Assembly: GCA_921293015.1 (NCBI GenBank)
Contig: OV121081.1
Coordinates: forward strand, 47,455,877 to 47,519,876
Length of the DNA stretch: 64,000 bases
Source of the DNA: Phorcus lineatus
Lineage: Eukaryota > Mollusca > Gastropoda > Trochida > Trochidae
Direction of reading: 5' to 3'
The notes under the pieces were generated by a model. That model searched no databases. It was not told where the DNA came from and was given only the letters and a program-made list of their open reading frames with translations. A program made the translations under genes and the position numbers. Numbering within the stretch: position 1 is the first letter of the stretch; every line of letters starts with the position of its first letter. This document shows positions 10,885 through 25,300 of this stretch, piece after piece.

Positions 10885-13800
10885 TCTTCCTGCTTAGAAG
10901 TCCGGGTTCGATGATATAAAACGATTGCAGGTCTTCTCGTCTGATTACCATAGGGAAATATATAAAACACTTTCAAGAAGAAATATGAAAGAATGTTCAT
11001 GTTTTTGTTTTCGAGACATGTACATATATTTTTTTAAAGAATCTCGTATTTCATTTGTATTCATTGGTTATCAAATGCTAAATTATAAAAGATATTCATA
11101 TGAATAATGACTTCTTTTATAACTCATCTCATCTTGTATTTCACGATGCATGCTTACCCAAACATCAAATTAAAAATTGTGTTTCCTTAAATGGCCAGCA
11201 GTGGTTTTTACTTGTGACTTGATTATTCCTCTCCAACCACGGATGGTAAGGTTGAGTAGTGAGATGTTTTGAACCTCGAAAGATGATACATTTGGCAAAA
11301 ACGTTTGTTTATTTGGGAAAATTTTAAGAAACGCAGTTTTTAAGAAAACTGTTACTGCCCCTTTTAATTGTAGGTTTATCTCTTCCTAGTTTGTTAACCA
11401 AGCGCAATCGCTGTGTACATGACAGGGTACTACTTCAAACTGCATGCTGTGTAATTATGTGATGCTATAATTTATGTCTTTCTGTACACAGCCTTACAGT
11501 CTTCTCGGTATGTGAATCAACATAGAAACCTTAGACAAGTAACCATTGTGCCTTTTATATATATTGTTTCACATGGTTTACTAAACTAAACCAGTGTCCG
11601 ACCCAGGAAATTAGAAAAGGGGGTTCAAAAGAGGGGTTCAACTTTTGGGGTCATCCATTTCACGTTCGATTATTCAAATTAAAATTTCAAAGGGGGAACT
11701 TCCTGTATCGGTAGATGTCTTTGCAAAGCAATTTCAAAGCGATACCCTGTGGATTTAATGCATTTTTCAGAAGAGTAGATATAAAGTGTTCGATAGATTA
11801 CAGACTTGAATGCAATTGGCCTGACTAGTTTTATCTATAATGTATTTGCATTTGAAAAAAAGAACGCTTTCCTTAATGTTTTTCTGGTCTTGCATTTTCA
11901 TTTTCAGTTAAAATCTAGCCTCGCTGAATTTAGACCTACACTGTCTCAAAGTCTAATAATCTTATAAAGAATGAAGCAAGTCTAGTTATATGGAAATCCT
12001 ATACATAGTCAAGTTAGCTTAACCACTTGTCATTAAAGAAGATTTATGTGGTATTATTCTACTCCACGGTGCTTTGATTTCAGTGTGAATGTATTCAAAT
12101 GTTTGCTTAACCCTGTAACAAATAAATAATGTAAATACATGTATGTTTATGTGCCTCGTCTTTGCTTTTACATGTACGTGTCAGAGATTGGTGTATGTGT
12201 TAACGTGAGAAAATATATAGAACCAATGTTTGAACAGGTAGTAACGATACCCGTCCAACAACATACTTATAGATAAATGTAAATAACATACCTGATTACA
12301 AGAAGGAAGTAAATCGGCGCCCGTGTCACCATACTATAAATACCTTTAATTACAGGTAAGAAACGACTATACGTGCATGCATATGTTTCGTTCGAAAGCG
12401 TTGCTACATATTGCATGTATTTTAATGTTTATCCAGGAAGTGTATAAATAATTTACTGTGATGTGTCACCTTATTCCAAATAGTCGTTATAAACCTGGTT
12501 TCCAGGTAAGCCAAAGCTATGTACAGGTTTTATTAAGCATTACTAATACACCAACAAAAATACCAACCGAGTTTTGATATCTATTAGTTCATACAATTAT
12601 CCGAATGATCTATTGTAGGGGTGGTCCGGAACATATTTTGTTGAGTATATAAGTTACAGTGTTCACGACGCCTGTACAGGAAGTGTGTAATTATTTGCCA
12701 GTAAGTTATTGATGACCTGCATATACAGGCTCAAACACAGTCGGGGTGCTTGAGTTTAATCGACCCGTGTCAAAGTTATTTAATGTAAATGGCTTCATGT
12801 CGAATGTGAGAGGAATTTTGAACACAAGCCAAACCAACATCGAAATACAGGTCATGAAAGCAAAATAAACATAAACAACATTAAATTAATTAAATAAAAA
12901 TGTTCCTATTCACATTTACATGAAAATATTCTTCATATTTAAAAACATTCCGGTCAACACTCAGTAATGACCATCTGTGGAAAATGGGTTTTCAAAAATA
13001 AAGGCCATCAAATTTTGTAAATAATAAATGTCATTAATAATATTTATGGAAGAATAACATACAAATCACATCTTATTCAACATACCTGTAAAATGATAAT
13101 GTTTTGTCATAAACTTTAATTTATTTTTCAAGATTTGCAATTAAAATATTTTATACGTATATATGTGAACACTTAGATTAATTGAGTTTCGTTATTGACC
13201 ATTTGTCTGTCTATCAATTGATTAACAATAATAATATTATGAACTTTCAAATACTCTCAACTATTTTCATCCACTATATAATTGACTCTTAAGTTGTAAC
13301 CTAGGATCATATGATTACTGTGTATATGTATATAGGTAAACCAGGAACTGTATCCATGTGATTAATAAGACACAAGGAAGTTCTGATAAAAAAAAGATCA
13401 ATGGCGTCATTGTTGGAGAGTATAGTATGAGAGTATGTTGTATACCCGCCTAGTCATCCATTATATACCCTATTGACATGATATTTATTTCTGAAGAAAA
13501 GAGAGCCTCTTCTCTCAATCGAGTCGTTTAGTAATAGGGCCTTTTGAGAACGTTAATATCACGAATTTGAAACCGTGCCCCTCACCATGTCCGGGATACA
13601 TGTACATTTACAGCTGCATACTAAAAGTTTGTTCACTTACTTACCTTTCTAAGTACAAATATCCTGTATTTTGGTAATTCTTTGAGGAATCGAAGCATGA
13701 ATATATCAAAGGCTACATTGAAATGTTTTGAGTTCAGAACCTACGATTAGATAGATGTTCCATAACATAATGAAATGTCACACCACACAGGAAACTGTGA

Positions 13801-14420
13801 AGTTGAAGTGAACAGGGGTTAACATTTAGCAACTATTTTTCTTAGTCATGCCAATTCCTAATAAGTGAACAACAGCGCAAACATAGGCCAGGCAAATCTT
13901 TTATACATTTGACGCAATTTGTCTCATTGAATTGATACTGACAACGCTATTTGAGTTTTTAGAAAATCGGCACAAAAATCGGTTTCCATCTGTCTATTTT
14001 CTCTCGTCCTAATTCGAGCGCAAACGATGTTATTCAATTGCATGGAATTGGTGTCCATACAAATCAAATTTACATGAAATTTGTACTGATTTCACAAGCA
14101 GATGAACAAACTTTTGGTGTGCAGCTGTAGTTACAATAACTATGCATTTAAGCAAGTATTCCGGGAAATCATATGCGATGTTGTCTCCCTCATAGTGCAA
14201 ACAATAACACGCACGTAATGCAGACACGTAACGAGAACGTTATTCTCCTCACGGTTGTAATGGAACACGCCAGCTGTACTTGTAGAAGCTATTGAGTAGC
14301 AGGTACCTAAAATAAGCTCTTACTGACAGGTTTGGTTGTATTTAATATAACAAGCAGAGTAACAACCTTTACACTAGGGTAAACTGTCGTCCTGGGCCTC
14401 CTTTCACAAAGCAACCTTAA
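10885..14420 (+). other. 3' flank of terminal DUOX exon, unit 2, no gene recognised
   Basis: Duplicate of the region downstream of exon copy 1. It holds no recognisable coding exon, RNA gene or mobile element beyond the shared dispersed repeats noted for unit 1. Confidence 0.5.
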
Positions 14421-14888
14421 AGAGCCACTCCGTGAGTTGTTGGAGTCATATATGCCAAACTTAATCAATGGTGTCATTTGATCGCGAAGTGTCGACTGTT
14501 ACTAAAAAGACACATTTTAAAGCTTGTTGTTTTTTCACAGTGACAATATGAAGGTAGAACGTCGCAATTATGATCGAAAACCGGACAGTGGCGCGCGTCA
14601 AATGGTCAAACGTAATTTTGGAGACTTATCTAAAACAGCCAGGAGGGCACTTAGGAATTGATAGTGTTTGTTAGGTTATATAACTAGTAAGCATGTATAT
14701 TGGATGCGATATCTACACCTCTGTGCATTTATAAGGCTGTTTTTAGATTTTCATGGAAAACCAGTATGTGTCATAGATATGTATTTTGGACATGAAAAGT
14801 TAAGATGTTTTGATTTTATATCACCACATATGACATATAGGTTCGTATCAAAGGAAATAATATGTTATGAAAATCACGGAGTGGCCCT
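14421..14888 (-). mobile_element. Inverted-repeat element A (MITE), copy 2, complete
   Basis: About 468 bp, with terminal inverted repeats AGAGCCACTCCGTGA and its complement (one mismatch in the right tip), flanked on both sides by TTAA. No transposase is encoded. TTAA flanks with short inverted repeats fit a non-autonomous DNA transposon of the piggyBac or Kolobok type, although a TA duplication inside TTAA cannot be excluded. Confidence 0.8.
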
Positions 14889-15389
14889 TTAACTAAGGTT
14901 AACCTTAACTCCCATGCTTTAACATTGCATTCAGGTTACCTCAAGGACTTTCGAGCACCTAAAGGCTTTGTGAAAGGAGGCCCTGAAACATAAGCTTTTG
15001 GGGGAAAAGTATCCTACGTTTTGTCCCATATCATCCAGGATATTTTTACTTTTTTAAGACATTGATGTTTCAAGGTTATCAACGAGGAAGTCTAGAAGGA
15101 AAACTAAATATGAGAAATTATGAGTTAGTCTGAACAAATGAAAAATAACAAAAATTATATCTCAACTGGTACCAAAGTGGAGTTCTTCAAATTCTTTTGT
15201 TCGAATATTCATGAATATCTTATCAGATCACTAAATTTCGCTTACATGAAAAAGAATGCTCGCAGATGCACAAGCAAGGTGTCATAACCTCCTTTTTTTA
15301 AAAGGGCAAATTTAATCATTTGCTTCAGAATTGGAGACCAATCTTTCAATATAAAATTCGATCCTCAATAATATTAAATAGAATGATAA

Positions 15390-16660
15390 CTGTAATACCT
15401 TTTATCATAGATGAAGATAAGAGGGATCTATGTCAAAAAGATATATCGGCGCATGTACCCGTTTAATATACGTTATCATTGACTATAACGAAGATATGTA
15501 TATCCCAGGTATTCTAATTCATTGATTTAAAAAAAGCTTTCTTATTCTGTTGACTGGAATTTAATTCAAGAAGTCCTAAAATTCTTTTACCTTGGACAAT
15601 CTTTCAGGAGATGGATAGACACCCCTTTATAACGTCCAATCATGATGCGTCCTGGTAAATGGTTTCGTTTTAAATTATATTGAACTTTTAAGAGGATGTG
15701 GGCAAGGTGATCCTATGTCCCCCTCTATTTTCTCTTTGCGCGAAAAGATTGACCATAATTATAAGAAACAATGATAAAATAAAAGGGATAAACATTTGAG
15801 ATTCAGAATATCTTATTTAACAGTATGCTGAGGAAACCTTACTTATATAAGACGGCACTGAAAAACGCTTACAGGCGCAATTAGAGACATTAAGCAAATA
15901 TGCTTCTTTTTCAGGGATAAGAGTAGACGTTATTGAAACCCAGGTATTATGGATAGGCTCAGTGAAAAAAGATAAGAAAAATGGTTCGTTTACGTTGCTT
16001 CGCATCATATTTAGTCATAATCTAAATGAAATGCTCCATTACAAAGACAAACTAAAGCTTGTGAAACTATCTTACATCAATGGTTCGTTTACGTTGCTTC
16101 GCATCATATTTAGTCATAATCTAAGTGAAATGCGCCATTACAAAGACAAACTAAAGCTTGTGAAACTATCTTACATCAATGGTTAGCAAGATATCTTGTT
16201 CCAAAAGGAAGAAATATTGTATTGAGAAGCCTTCTTTTACTAAAACAAATCACCTGTTCGCTTTCCTACCAAACCCATGTGATAATAATATGCATAAGGA
16301 AATTGAACTCGAAATCTGAACAAAAATAGAACAATCAATTCAAGAAATTTAATCATTACAATCGCAAAGTATAAATGTAAGTAAACTTTTTTTGGAAACT
16401 CATTATCAGCAAACACAAAAACATGGCTTAACAGTGTCAACAAGGTTATTTAAGTGTCAACAAGGTTATTTTGCAAATTGGAAAGGTTGGATATCGACTT
16501 TTTAACATGTATAATGGACGTTTTCCATTTATCAGAAAAGAAGAAAATTTAATTTAACATTTGAGAGATAAAGACGCAGGTTTAGGAAGGCGACCTTGAA
16601 CTTTACTATATATAGTCATATTGTATTTTGGCTGTTATAAAAGGCACAATAAAATCCTAG
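15390..16660 (+). pseudogene. Decayed non-LTR retrotransposon (LINE) reverse transcriptase
   Basis: Scattered plus-strand fragments match LINE reverse transcriptase in the expected order. These are a DLKKAF block near 15523, then VDW and FRRWID, then a GCGQGDPMSP block near 15691-15720 (the conserved GxxQGDPxSP motif), then YAEET near 15822 where YADDT is expected, then SGIRVD and VLWIGS. Frameshifts and stops interrupt it throughout, so it is not functional. A 107-bp piece (tggttcgtttacgttgcttc) is directly repeated at about 15981 and 16079. Its left end coincides with the point where the 7.4-kb duplication loses homology. Confidence 0.75.
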
Positions 16661-16682
16661 AACTTATTTATTAAACTAGTTA

Positions 16683-16990
16683 ATGATGTAGTATGAAACG
16701 AGCGAAAGCGACTTTAATACTTAAACATTAACGACTTTATGATAATTGTATTAAATGGTAGGACGTTTAGTATTCTGTTTATTACTCGCCAACAAAAGCA
16801 AGCTCAATTGCCGACAGTGTACTGAAACTAACATTTTTGCGCCTTGGACGCCATTGTGACGGAGGTGCAAACATAGTATACCTTTGTGACGTCATTCGTA
16901 CAGCGATTTCACAATGTTTTAATATCGCCGTATAGATTTAACTGCAGTATCTTACTGGAGCGAGCAATACTAAACTCTATCAAATCACCA
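16683..16990 (+). repeat. Dispersed repeat C, copy 1
   Basis: Begins gtatgaaacgagcgaaagcg and contains cgccattgtgacggaggtgc and tgacgtcat. The same order of blocks occurs at 55636-55960, and parts occur at 36740-36960. Ends are poorly defined; GAGCGAAAG-type motifs in inverse orientation near both ends hint at short inverted repeats. Class unknown. Confidence 0.55.
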
Positions 16991-19900
16991 TCGTTATTGC
17001 CTGAAAGATTTGTATACATTACGCTTGATTTATTAGCGGAGGCATATTGATCGGATTTCGATAAAAACCAAAACTAAAACCTCTAAGTAGCTACTTTAAC
17101 GAACCGATAATCACCGAAAATATAATTTTCAACAACGGTAAGAAAGTTTATGATCGAATGACATTGTTGATAATATTTCGGGTTATTTTTTTTAATATGG
17201 AGTGTCACATATATAACCCGTTTAAGACCATTTGTGCTCGAGTACGCACCAAGGCTCACTGTAATATATAACGTCCACTTATGTACACAAGGAAACAGTA
17301 ATTGTTTACTTCCGGGGACCTGTTGCACGGACAGTCAGGATGATAACTGATAACAAGTTGACCTCAAGTGCTCTATCAACACAAGGAACTTCCAACTTGA
17401 CACAATGAGTGTCTTTCTCAGAACCTGGTCCACAGAAAGGGCATTGTGACATTGTGCGCAGCTCGGAGTGACTCTATTTGCGTTGAGGTTATCTTCTGTA
17501 AAGCAACTCATCCAATAGAATGACTTGCTATTTACATTGATAGCTGATAGTTTCTAAATGTGTAGAGCAAACTCTTACACCTATCTTGTAACAAATTCAG
17601 ATTGAGGTGAAAGTAAAGGGGGGGGGGGGGGGGGGGGGGGGCAATATTCCTTTAGCTAGAGGAGCTGAATGGGGTGTCTGGAGGTAGCGAGGTTTACTTA
17701 TATGTTTTTGCTGACTTCATATTCGTAGATATCTCCATAGGTTATGTAAAAGTGCATATGTGTTTGGGATCGGTTATCCCCCCCTCCCCCCCTCACTTGC
17801 TGCTACGGACCTGTGATGCACTAGTATCATTGTACAGCTGCATACCGCAAGTTTGTTCACGTACCTGCGTAACCCAGTGCAAATATCACATAATTTGTTT
17901 TTATGTCTTTTAGGCATCGTAAAGACCGATAAATAGAGATCTATTTATTACACACAGGAAAATAGGAAACGTGTTCTTCGAAGACCTCAAAATGTTCACT
18001 GAAAGACGTCAGCGCGCATGAATACATTGTGCTCAATAATACACTGCCTCTTTTGTCTGAAACATAGGCCACGTTATAGTTGTAAAAGAATCAAAGAGCC
18101 ATACGTGACAGAAATAGAGTTTATATTTGTTCATATGGTTTAATGTACAAAGATTTGATAAACAGTGACAGGCAAACAACCTGACAGATCAAAACGCAAT
18201 TGCAAGATCCTCCGTCACTGAACACTTGACGCGTCATCGCTAAATTTGACGTGTCACTGCTAACGATAGATGAACAACGGCAGCTCGCTTTGAACAAAGT
18301 AACATCGAGTCTGTCAAACTAGATACAAGAAATCTCATTTTCTTGTTTTCTTGTTTTCTGCTCCAAAGAAGTTATCATTTCTTGGGGTACCACCATATAT
18401 TGGGGCTAAGAAGATGGAATGCAAGAGCTCGGTACTCCTGTAACTGGTTGTCTGATTGCTCTGGGAAGCGAGGTTGACAACAGAGTTGGAAGTGAGACTA
18501 CTCTCATTTTGACATGATTCGATAAGTGCGAGAGAATGGAAAGTAGATTGGTGACTTAAAATATGACTCAAGTCATCGTGGCGGTTCACCGACAGCGTAC
18601 TGTAGTTGTTTATGCACTCTACGTTCAGGATGTAAACAAAGCGCTAAAGGGAGATAACTCTGCCGCGACTGCTTCATCGATGAAATTAACACTTAAGAAT
18701 TACTTTGAACACAAAAAGTACTTTTTCAAAAAATAACCTACGTCAATATTTTATTATTCACAAATTTAATGTGATGTTTGGTTGTGTTTTGTTGCTGATA
18801 ACTGTTTGAATATAGGTGTGATGTTAATCTGAAATATTGAGGTGGCAACGGAATTAAGATCACTTGTACTCGCTCGATTGTTAAAGTAGTTCGGCATTAT
18901 GACGTCACTATCGTTGAATAACCTGTTTTGGTTACACAACATTCGTTGAATAACTTTCAACTGGTTACACAACACTTGTTTCAAATAACCAAAATTATCT
19001 CATAATGATATTCAGAACACGTGTGTAATAATGTTTAATTTTCAATACTGAAGGGGAGATCTATGATACCGTAACAATTAAATCATATATCACACACCAC
19101 AGTTAACCTTTACAGTTTAAGCAGATCATTGAATCCTGCTTCATTGAATCAACTGCTTTCACGACAAGTCATGTTAATACCTTTGCACTAGGTCAATGTG
19201 AGTTTGCTAATTCTTTTCTCAGAGAGTCTATATGAAATGTTTAAATCGAAATTTAAGGAAATTGGAATTTCGAAAATATGACCCCTTCTGTCTACTTCAT
19301 TATGTCAATATTCAAATTGTAACACGTCAGAGAAAAGACGATCCAAAAATAAGAATGGTTATTTTATATATATGGACAATGAATGAACCCACGTCAGTTT
19401 TGCTATGGTGGCGTTCACTAATGCCTAATGCTTACTTTCTTAATCTGTTAGCTTATGCTCTATTGTAGGCATTATTCCAAACTATTTGGAACAGTTCACT
19501 TGTGTGCAGGTAAGCGTGTCACAGTCACAACAATCACTGTAGGCATTGTTCCTTGTAGTATAATTTCCATATCAAGTTCAAGTCATATATGAGATGGTTT
19601 TGCTCTTCCCAGGCACCTCGTTCAAATTATCTAACGAGGAATGTCAACTTAATGTAATAGGTGAACTATCAAAATCTGTTATTATATGTATTCCATATAA
19701 AGGATGATAACAATGGATTGAAATCCACCTAGTTAAGACATTTATATATGTAATATACCGACACGAAATATTCACGCTTTGAAAACCTCTTTCTCCTTGA
19801 GAACAGGTGATGAGAGTTATCTGCTCTTTGACAAAATGCATATCATGGCGACATAGCATGAATGTTCCCTTTTCTTTGTCAAAATATGTTAGATAACAAC

Positions 19901-21589
19901 ACTGAAATTCATAACTCGTCTCACGTCACTGCTTCTTAGTTAACTCTTCCAAACCAGGTACCCAAAATCTACTACTGGGTGAACATAGGCACATTTAGAA
20001 TCAAATCTCTGGCCAAAAATGACACCACAAGTTTAAAACTCATGTCGCAGTGTGAGGCAGGGAATGACCCTTCAAACTCTCAGGTTATCAGACAGTGAAA
20101 GGGTTAACTAACCCATCCGGCGAATCACGCCCAATGTTGCTGCACTCCACGCGACTCCATACATATAATTCAAAGGACTTTGATATGTGTTGTATTGTTG
20201 TATTCCACAATTTTTAATTATACCATTTGTCTAAAATCGATTCAGTTTTCTTCGTCGAGAAGAAACCGAAAAGTGTGAATGCGTTATACAGTTGGAAAAG
20301 ACACTTAAACGATGGTATAACGACTCCTTGTAAAATGGATTGTATTCTTAACCCTGTCAACACCCGTGAAACATGAATCAACCCGATAAGAGCGTAAAGA
20401 GGAGACATACACATTTTGTAATCTATAAAGTATGCTTCTCTTCTAAAAAGCACTGAGGAGGTCGTGCGTAATCGGGTCTTTCTTTCTTGTATATTTATGA
20501 CATAAAACTTTTCGGTTACAAGGCAGAATATAAAAATATGACGTATGCAAATATAGTGCGTATGAAGTTCTCAAGGTGACAAATAGATTTAAGGAAGGCA
20601 AGGTATGGCGTTGTCAAAAAAAAAAAAAACTAAGTCAATCAAAACTTAACTTGAAATTAAGCTCAGACCTACAGTTGTAGTATTTCTTTGTCGGAGATAT
20701 GTGTGTCCCGACAATGTTCATATAATAATACAACACACATACACTGATCAATACTAAATTCAGGTTTTATAACAAATCAATATATATTTCTGTCAATAAC
20801 TACCATATACAAATTAGAAAAATAATTATAAGGTCACTGCCTCTAATTCATAAAGTGAAAAGTTTGAGAACCACTTGACACAACAAAAACGAGGGGTATT
20901 TTGATTATTATCCTATTGAACTTTTAATGAATCATATTTCAAAATGTGTGTTGTTTACCAAATAACATTAAACCCAACCAAACAAGTAATTAATGTCCTT
21001 AAATTGATTAATGATTCAATTTCTAGAACAACAATCATATTAGTTATCATCATACAAGTACTGCACTCTTTCCCAACAGGGAACTCCGTTATTAATTGCT
21101 ATAAAACCTCTGTCCTGACACGAGCGTTTCGTGGTTTAAAAACGTTGAAGCCTGACTGGATGCAATCAAATTTGATTATGCAATCAGCGACGACGTTAAA
21201 AAAATTATCATTTGAAACTATACTTTCGGAAAGCTAAACTTAATTCGAATATGTTTTTACCTCTTTGGGTCTTCTTTACAAAATTCATTCTCCTTATTTC
21301 GCTACTGCATCATTTCACAGTCCTGTGTGACAACAAATATGTTATCCAAGCACGCGGGGTTTTCCTTAGCTTAAATATTTCTAGGGAGTTTATGATGCAA
21401 TATTTTGTCACTAGGGGAGCCTGCCGGATGCTCGAGATTAGCTGGTATTAGAACAGAGGTTGTAAAGGCATCAATGACGGAGCTACCTCTCTGGTGAAAC
21501 AATGGTCATACTGATGTATTTCGATATATAAAACTGTCTATTTAAAAAAATTACATTGGATTAAGGAAAGGAATATAAGCGGAATGCCA
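16991..21589. other. Gene-free stretch, nothing convincing
   Basis: AT-rich DNA with a run of about 23 G (17619-17641), a C-rich patch near 17780, and a short imperfect direct repeat near 18915 (cgttgaataac plus ggttacacaac, twice). Small open frames on both strands show no domain, no splice-flanked continuation and no coding character. I see no gene here. Confidence 0.5.
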
Positions 21590-21850
21590 TCGACAATGCA
21601 TCTTTCCCAGCATGGCTTTAAATTACAACAGTCTCTATCACTGCCTATCTAAAACTTGCTGCCAACCCGTCAAAATACATGTTTCGAGTGCAGCGCCCTC
21701 TTCGGCAAAAAGTTCGGCATATGATTTCTCATAGGACTCTCGCGATCTGCGGAAGCAGCCCGGACGAGGTTGGAAGGTTGGGGAAATGCAACAAGGCCTA
21801 TCATAGTAAGTCATTGAGGCGAAAATATTACTCAAGTTAATTATAGACGC
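21590..21850. repeat. Dispersed repeat D, copy 1
   Basis: Shares blocks in the same order and orientation with 35840-36080: tctctatcactg, gcgccctcttcggc, catatgatt and caaggcctatc. Function and class unknown. Confidence 0.6.
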
Positions 21851-21874
21851 AAACGCTGAATCAGGTAATTTATA

Positions 21875-22110
21875 ATAGAGTATCACTGACAGCGTGTTAT
21901 AAACAACAAACACAACGAGAGACAAACCCTTGAATAAAGGTAACCGTTTACCTGCATCTCACAGAATAATCACAACACTGCGTAAACATGTGAAATAAAA
22001 TATGGGGTATTACTATATCACTGGCAATGTGATATAAGCCACAAAAACAAGGAAAGACAAACCTTTGACTAACGGTAACAGTTTACCTCTATTTCTGAGA
22101 ACAATACAAA
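21875..22110. repeat. Two diverged tandem copies of a unit of about 150 bp
   Basis: The block tatcactgacagcgtgttata...gagacaaacccttgaataaaggtaaccgtttacct recurs as tatcactggcaatgtgatata...aagacaaacctttgactaacggtaacagtttacct. It lies just downstream of the stop codon of the minus-strand cystine-knot gene, probably in or near its 3' untranslated region. Confidence 0.6.
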
Positions 22111-22185
22111 TTTTAAGATAAAAGTCTGTAGTCTGGCCATGTGTCCCGTTTCGGAAGATGAAATGTGCTGACGCCATTCCAAAGG

Positions 22186-22312
22186 TCAGATATATGCGCA
22201 CACGCAGTGACTAGGTACTTCAACTGGAACAAAGTTTCCTGTATGTACCAGCACCCACGTGATCCGGTTCTCCTGTAGACACGTACCTCCGTAGTGACAT
22301 GGTGACCACTCA
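22186..22312 (-). CDS. Cystine-knot gene, exon 3 (terminal)
   Basis: Acceptor ctcttttcacag, then 42 codons in phase, including the TGA stop at 22188-22186. Encodes EWSPCHYGGTCLQENR and ends VPSHCVCAYI. This short reading frame is not an ATG-started open frame and is visible only by splicing. Confidence 0.8.
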
Positions 22313-25300
22313 CTGTGAAAAGAGAATTATTCATTATTGTTAGCTCAGGGTTACTTTGAATACTGCCTTTTGAGGTCTTGCAACAGATTTGTTTATTTTT
22401 GGTTATTATACGACCACTCATTGTTCAAAGAAAAATGTTCCTTTTTGAATGAGCTCAGGTTAATCCATCCTCGATTTCCCCAGGACTGGATGCTCCTTTG
22501 CTCCGAATAGTGAAGAGTATCGGAACATTAAGCCCTGGTTGACTTAGGCGGAGGTTGATCATGCATTATGTCTTTTTAGTCTCATAATTTTTCATTACTT
22601 GTGTCTATATACAACCACTAGCTGTGCAATCACCATCAATGTCAGAGAGTTCAGACGAATAATTGGTAAGGCAGGTGAATTCATCTTCAATGATTCCACA
22701 TTATCAATACATGGCCAGTAATTGTGCAAACCAAACTTGTCATTAAGTTCATAAGTTAATATTTTTCCAACAAGTTGTTTGCCATCGTCAAAATAAGATA
22801 ATTATTTCTAATTATTGCATGCCAGAACGAAACACACGATACCAGTTTCGCCATCCTGCTGCATCAGCGGAATTGAATCCGCTGATCCAGCTCCTTCCAT
22901 ATCATATAACCTGATCTCTTTCGAACCAAATCCCTCGTGCGGCTGGCGCGGCTTGATGTTCTTGGCTGTGCTCACCTGTTATTGTTTAAGCCAATGAAAT
23001 GTCGTTATTCAAGTAGCTTGAAGCTACTTTTTTGAATTTTCCATCCGGGTTGTTGCTGGATGCGAGTCGTCTCATTGGCTGGTTAGATAGCTAGCGACAC
23101 GAGGCTTCTGGCCTAAAGGATATCAGGGTACATGTATATGGAAGGAGCTCGATCAGCGGATTTAATTACGCTGATGAAGCAGGATGCAGTTTCGCTGAAA
23201 TGTATCGTGTTTATACCGATGGTTATTACTGACACTTAGTTGTCTACGGTGACTGCTTTGAATAACTTTTTGTAACGTTATACAACGCATGAACCAAATA
23301 CAACTTATTCCCTTGGAAACTGTAAAGAGATGCATATTTTATTAATTATTATCTTTTTAATTCCTAATTATCTTGTCTTCCATTATATACATTTATATGG
23401 ATAGGATATGCTAATATTTATAAATATTTTGCTAATTTCTCTTTCCTTTGAATTCAAATCACAATAACTAGAAACTGATGTCTCACCTTGAACATGTGCC
23501 CACATGAAGAACCTGCACCCCATGAGGTGATGTGGAGACGTTATAAGTCATCTGGTCTACACCTGTCACTGTAGTCGGTTGAAGCAACTCCATAGTTCTT
23601 GAAAAGAGAATGAAAATAATTATACACGTCATCAAAGGATGAAACAACTTCATAATAGGACTTAGACAAGTATGAACGTAGCCTGTTATTTGTGTGGGGT
23701 AAGACTATCGTTCCTTGTAATATAATTCAGCAATCATTGTGGGATAAAAAAATCTCCGTTGTTCTGAACAACCTAAAACAATTATACAGGTAGATTTTTC
23801 TTGTGGAGAATTAAACACCTATATTGTTCTTGATGACATAATTAGAAAATAAAACTGGTGAACTAGTCATTGCTGAAGACCGAAACATCTCTATTCTTTA
23901 TGATACAAGGACTGATTGATTATAGAGCTATCCTGTTCTTTATGTAGACTGAAACATCTCTATTCTTCTTGATACAAGGACTGATTGATTATAGAGCTAT
24001 CCTGTTCTTGATGTAGACTGAAACATCTCTATTCTTCTTGATACAAGGACTGATTGATTATAGAGCTATCCTGTTCTTGATGTAGACTGAAACATCTCTA
24101 TTCTTCTTGATACAAGGACTGATTGATTATAGAGCTATCCTGTTCTTGATGTAGACTGAAACATCTCTATTCTTCTTGATACAAGGACTGATTGGTTATA
24201 GAGCTATCCTGTTCTTGATGTAGACTGAAACATCTCTATTCTTCTTGATACAAGGACTGATTGATTATAGAGCTATCCTGTTCTTGATGTAGACTGAAAC
24301 ATCTCTATTCTCCTTGATACAAGGACTGATTGATTATAGAGCTATCCTGTTCTTGATGTAGACTGAAACATCTCCATTCTTCTTGATACAAAGACTGATC
24401 GATAATAGAGCTATCCTGTTCTTGATGTAAACTGAAACATCTCCATTCTTCTTGATATAAGGACTGATTGATTATAGAGCTATCCTGTTCTTGATGTAGA
24501 CTGAAACATCTCTATTCTTCTTGATACAAGGACTGATTGATTATAGAGCTATCCTGTTCTTTATGTAGACTGAAACATCTCTATTCTTCTTGATACAAGG
24601 ACTGATTGATTATAGAGCTATCCTGTCCTTGATGTAGACTGAAACATCTCTATTCTTCTTGATACAAGGACTGATTGATTATAGAGCTATCCTGTTCTTG
24701 ATGTAAACTGAAACATCTCCATTCTTCTTGATACAAGGACTGATTGATTATAGAGCTATCCTGTTCTTGATGTAGACTGAAACATCTCTATTCTTCTTGA
24801 TACAAGGACGGATTGATGTAGACTGAAACATCTCTATTCTCCTTGATACAAGGACTGATCGATAATGGAGCTATCCTGTTCTTGATGTAGACTGAAACAT
24901 CTCTATTCTTCTTGATACAAAGACTGATCGATAATAGAGCTATCCTGTTCTTGATGTAGACTGAAACATCTCTATTCTTCTTGATACAAGGACTGATTGA
25001 TTATAGAGCTATTCTGTTCTTGATGTAGACTGAAACATCTCCATTCTTCTTGATACAAGGACTGATTGATTATAGAGCTATCCTGTTCTTTATGTAGACT
25101 GAAACATCTCTATTCTTCTTGATACAAGGACTGATTGATTATAGAGCTATCCTGTCCTTGATGTAGACTGAAACATCTCTATTCTTCTTGATACAAGGAC
25201 TGATTGATTATAGAGCTATCCTGTCCTTGATGTAGACTGAAACATCTCCATTCTCCTTGATACAAGGACTGATCGATAATAGAGTTATCATTTCCTTGAT

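Larger units (their letters stand above)
7393..15367 (+). repeat. Tandem segmental duplication, unit 2
   Basis: Direct repeat of unit 1 in the same orientation. It is longer because of two insertions absent from unit 1, at about 9162-9603 (ending in a run of G) and about 9697-10545. Homology stops at about 15367 (gatcctcaa), and a decayed LINE begins just to the right. Shared SINE insertions at matching positions show that these insertions predate the duplication. Confidence 0.95.
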
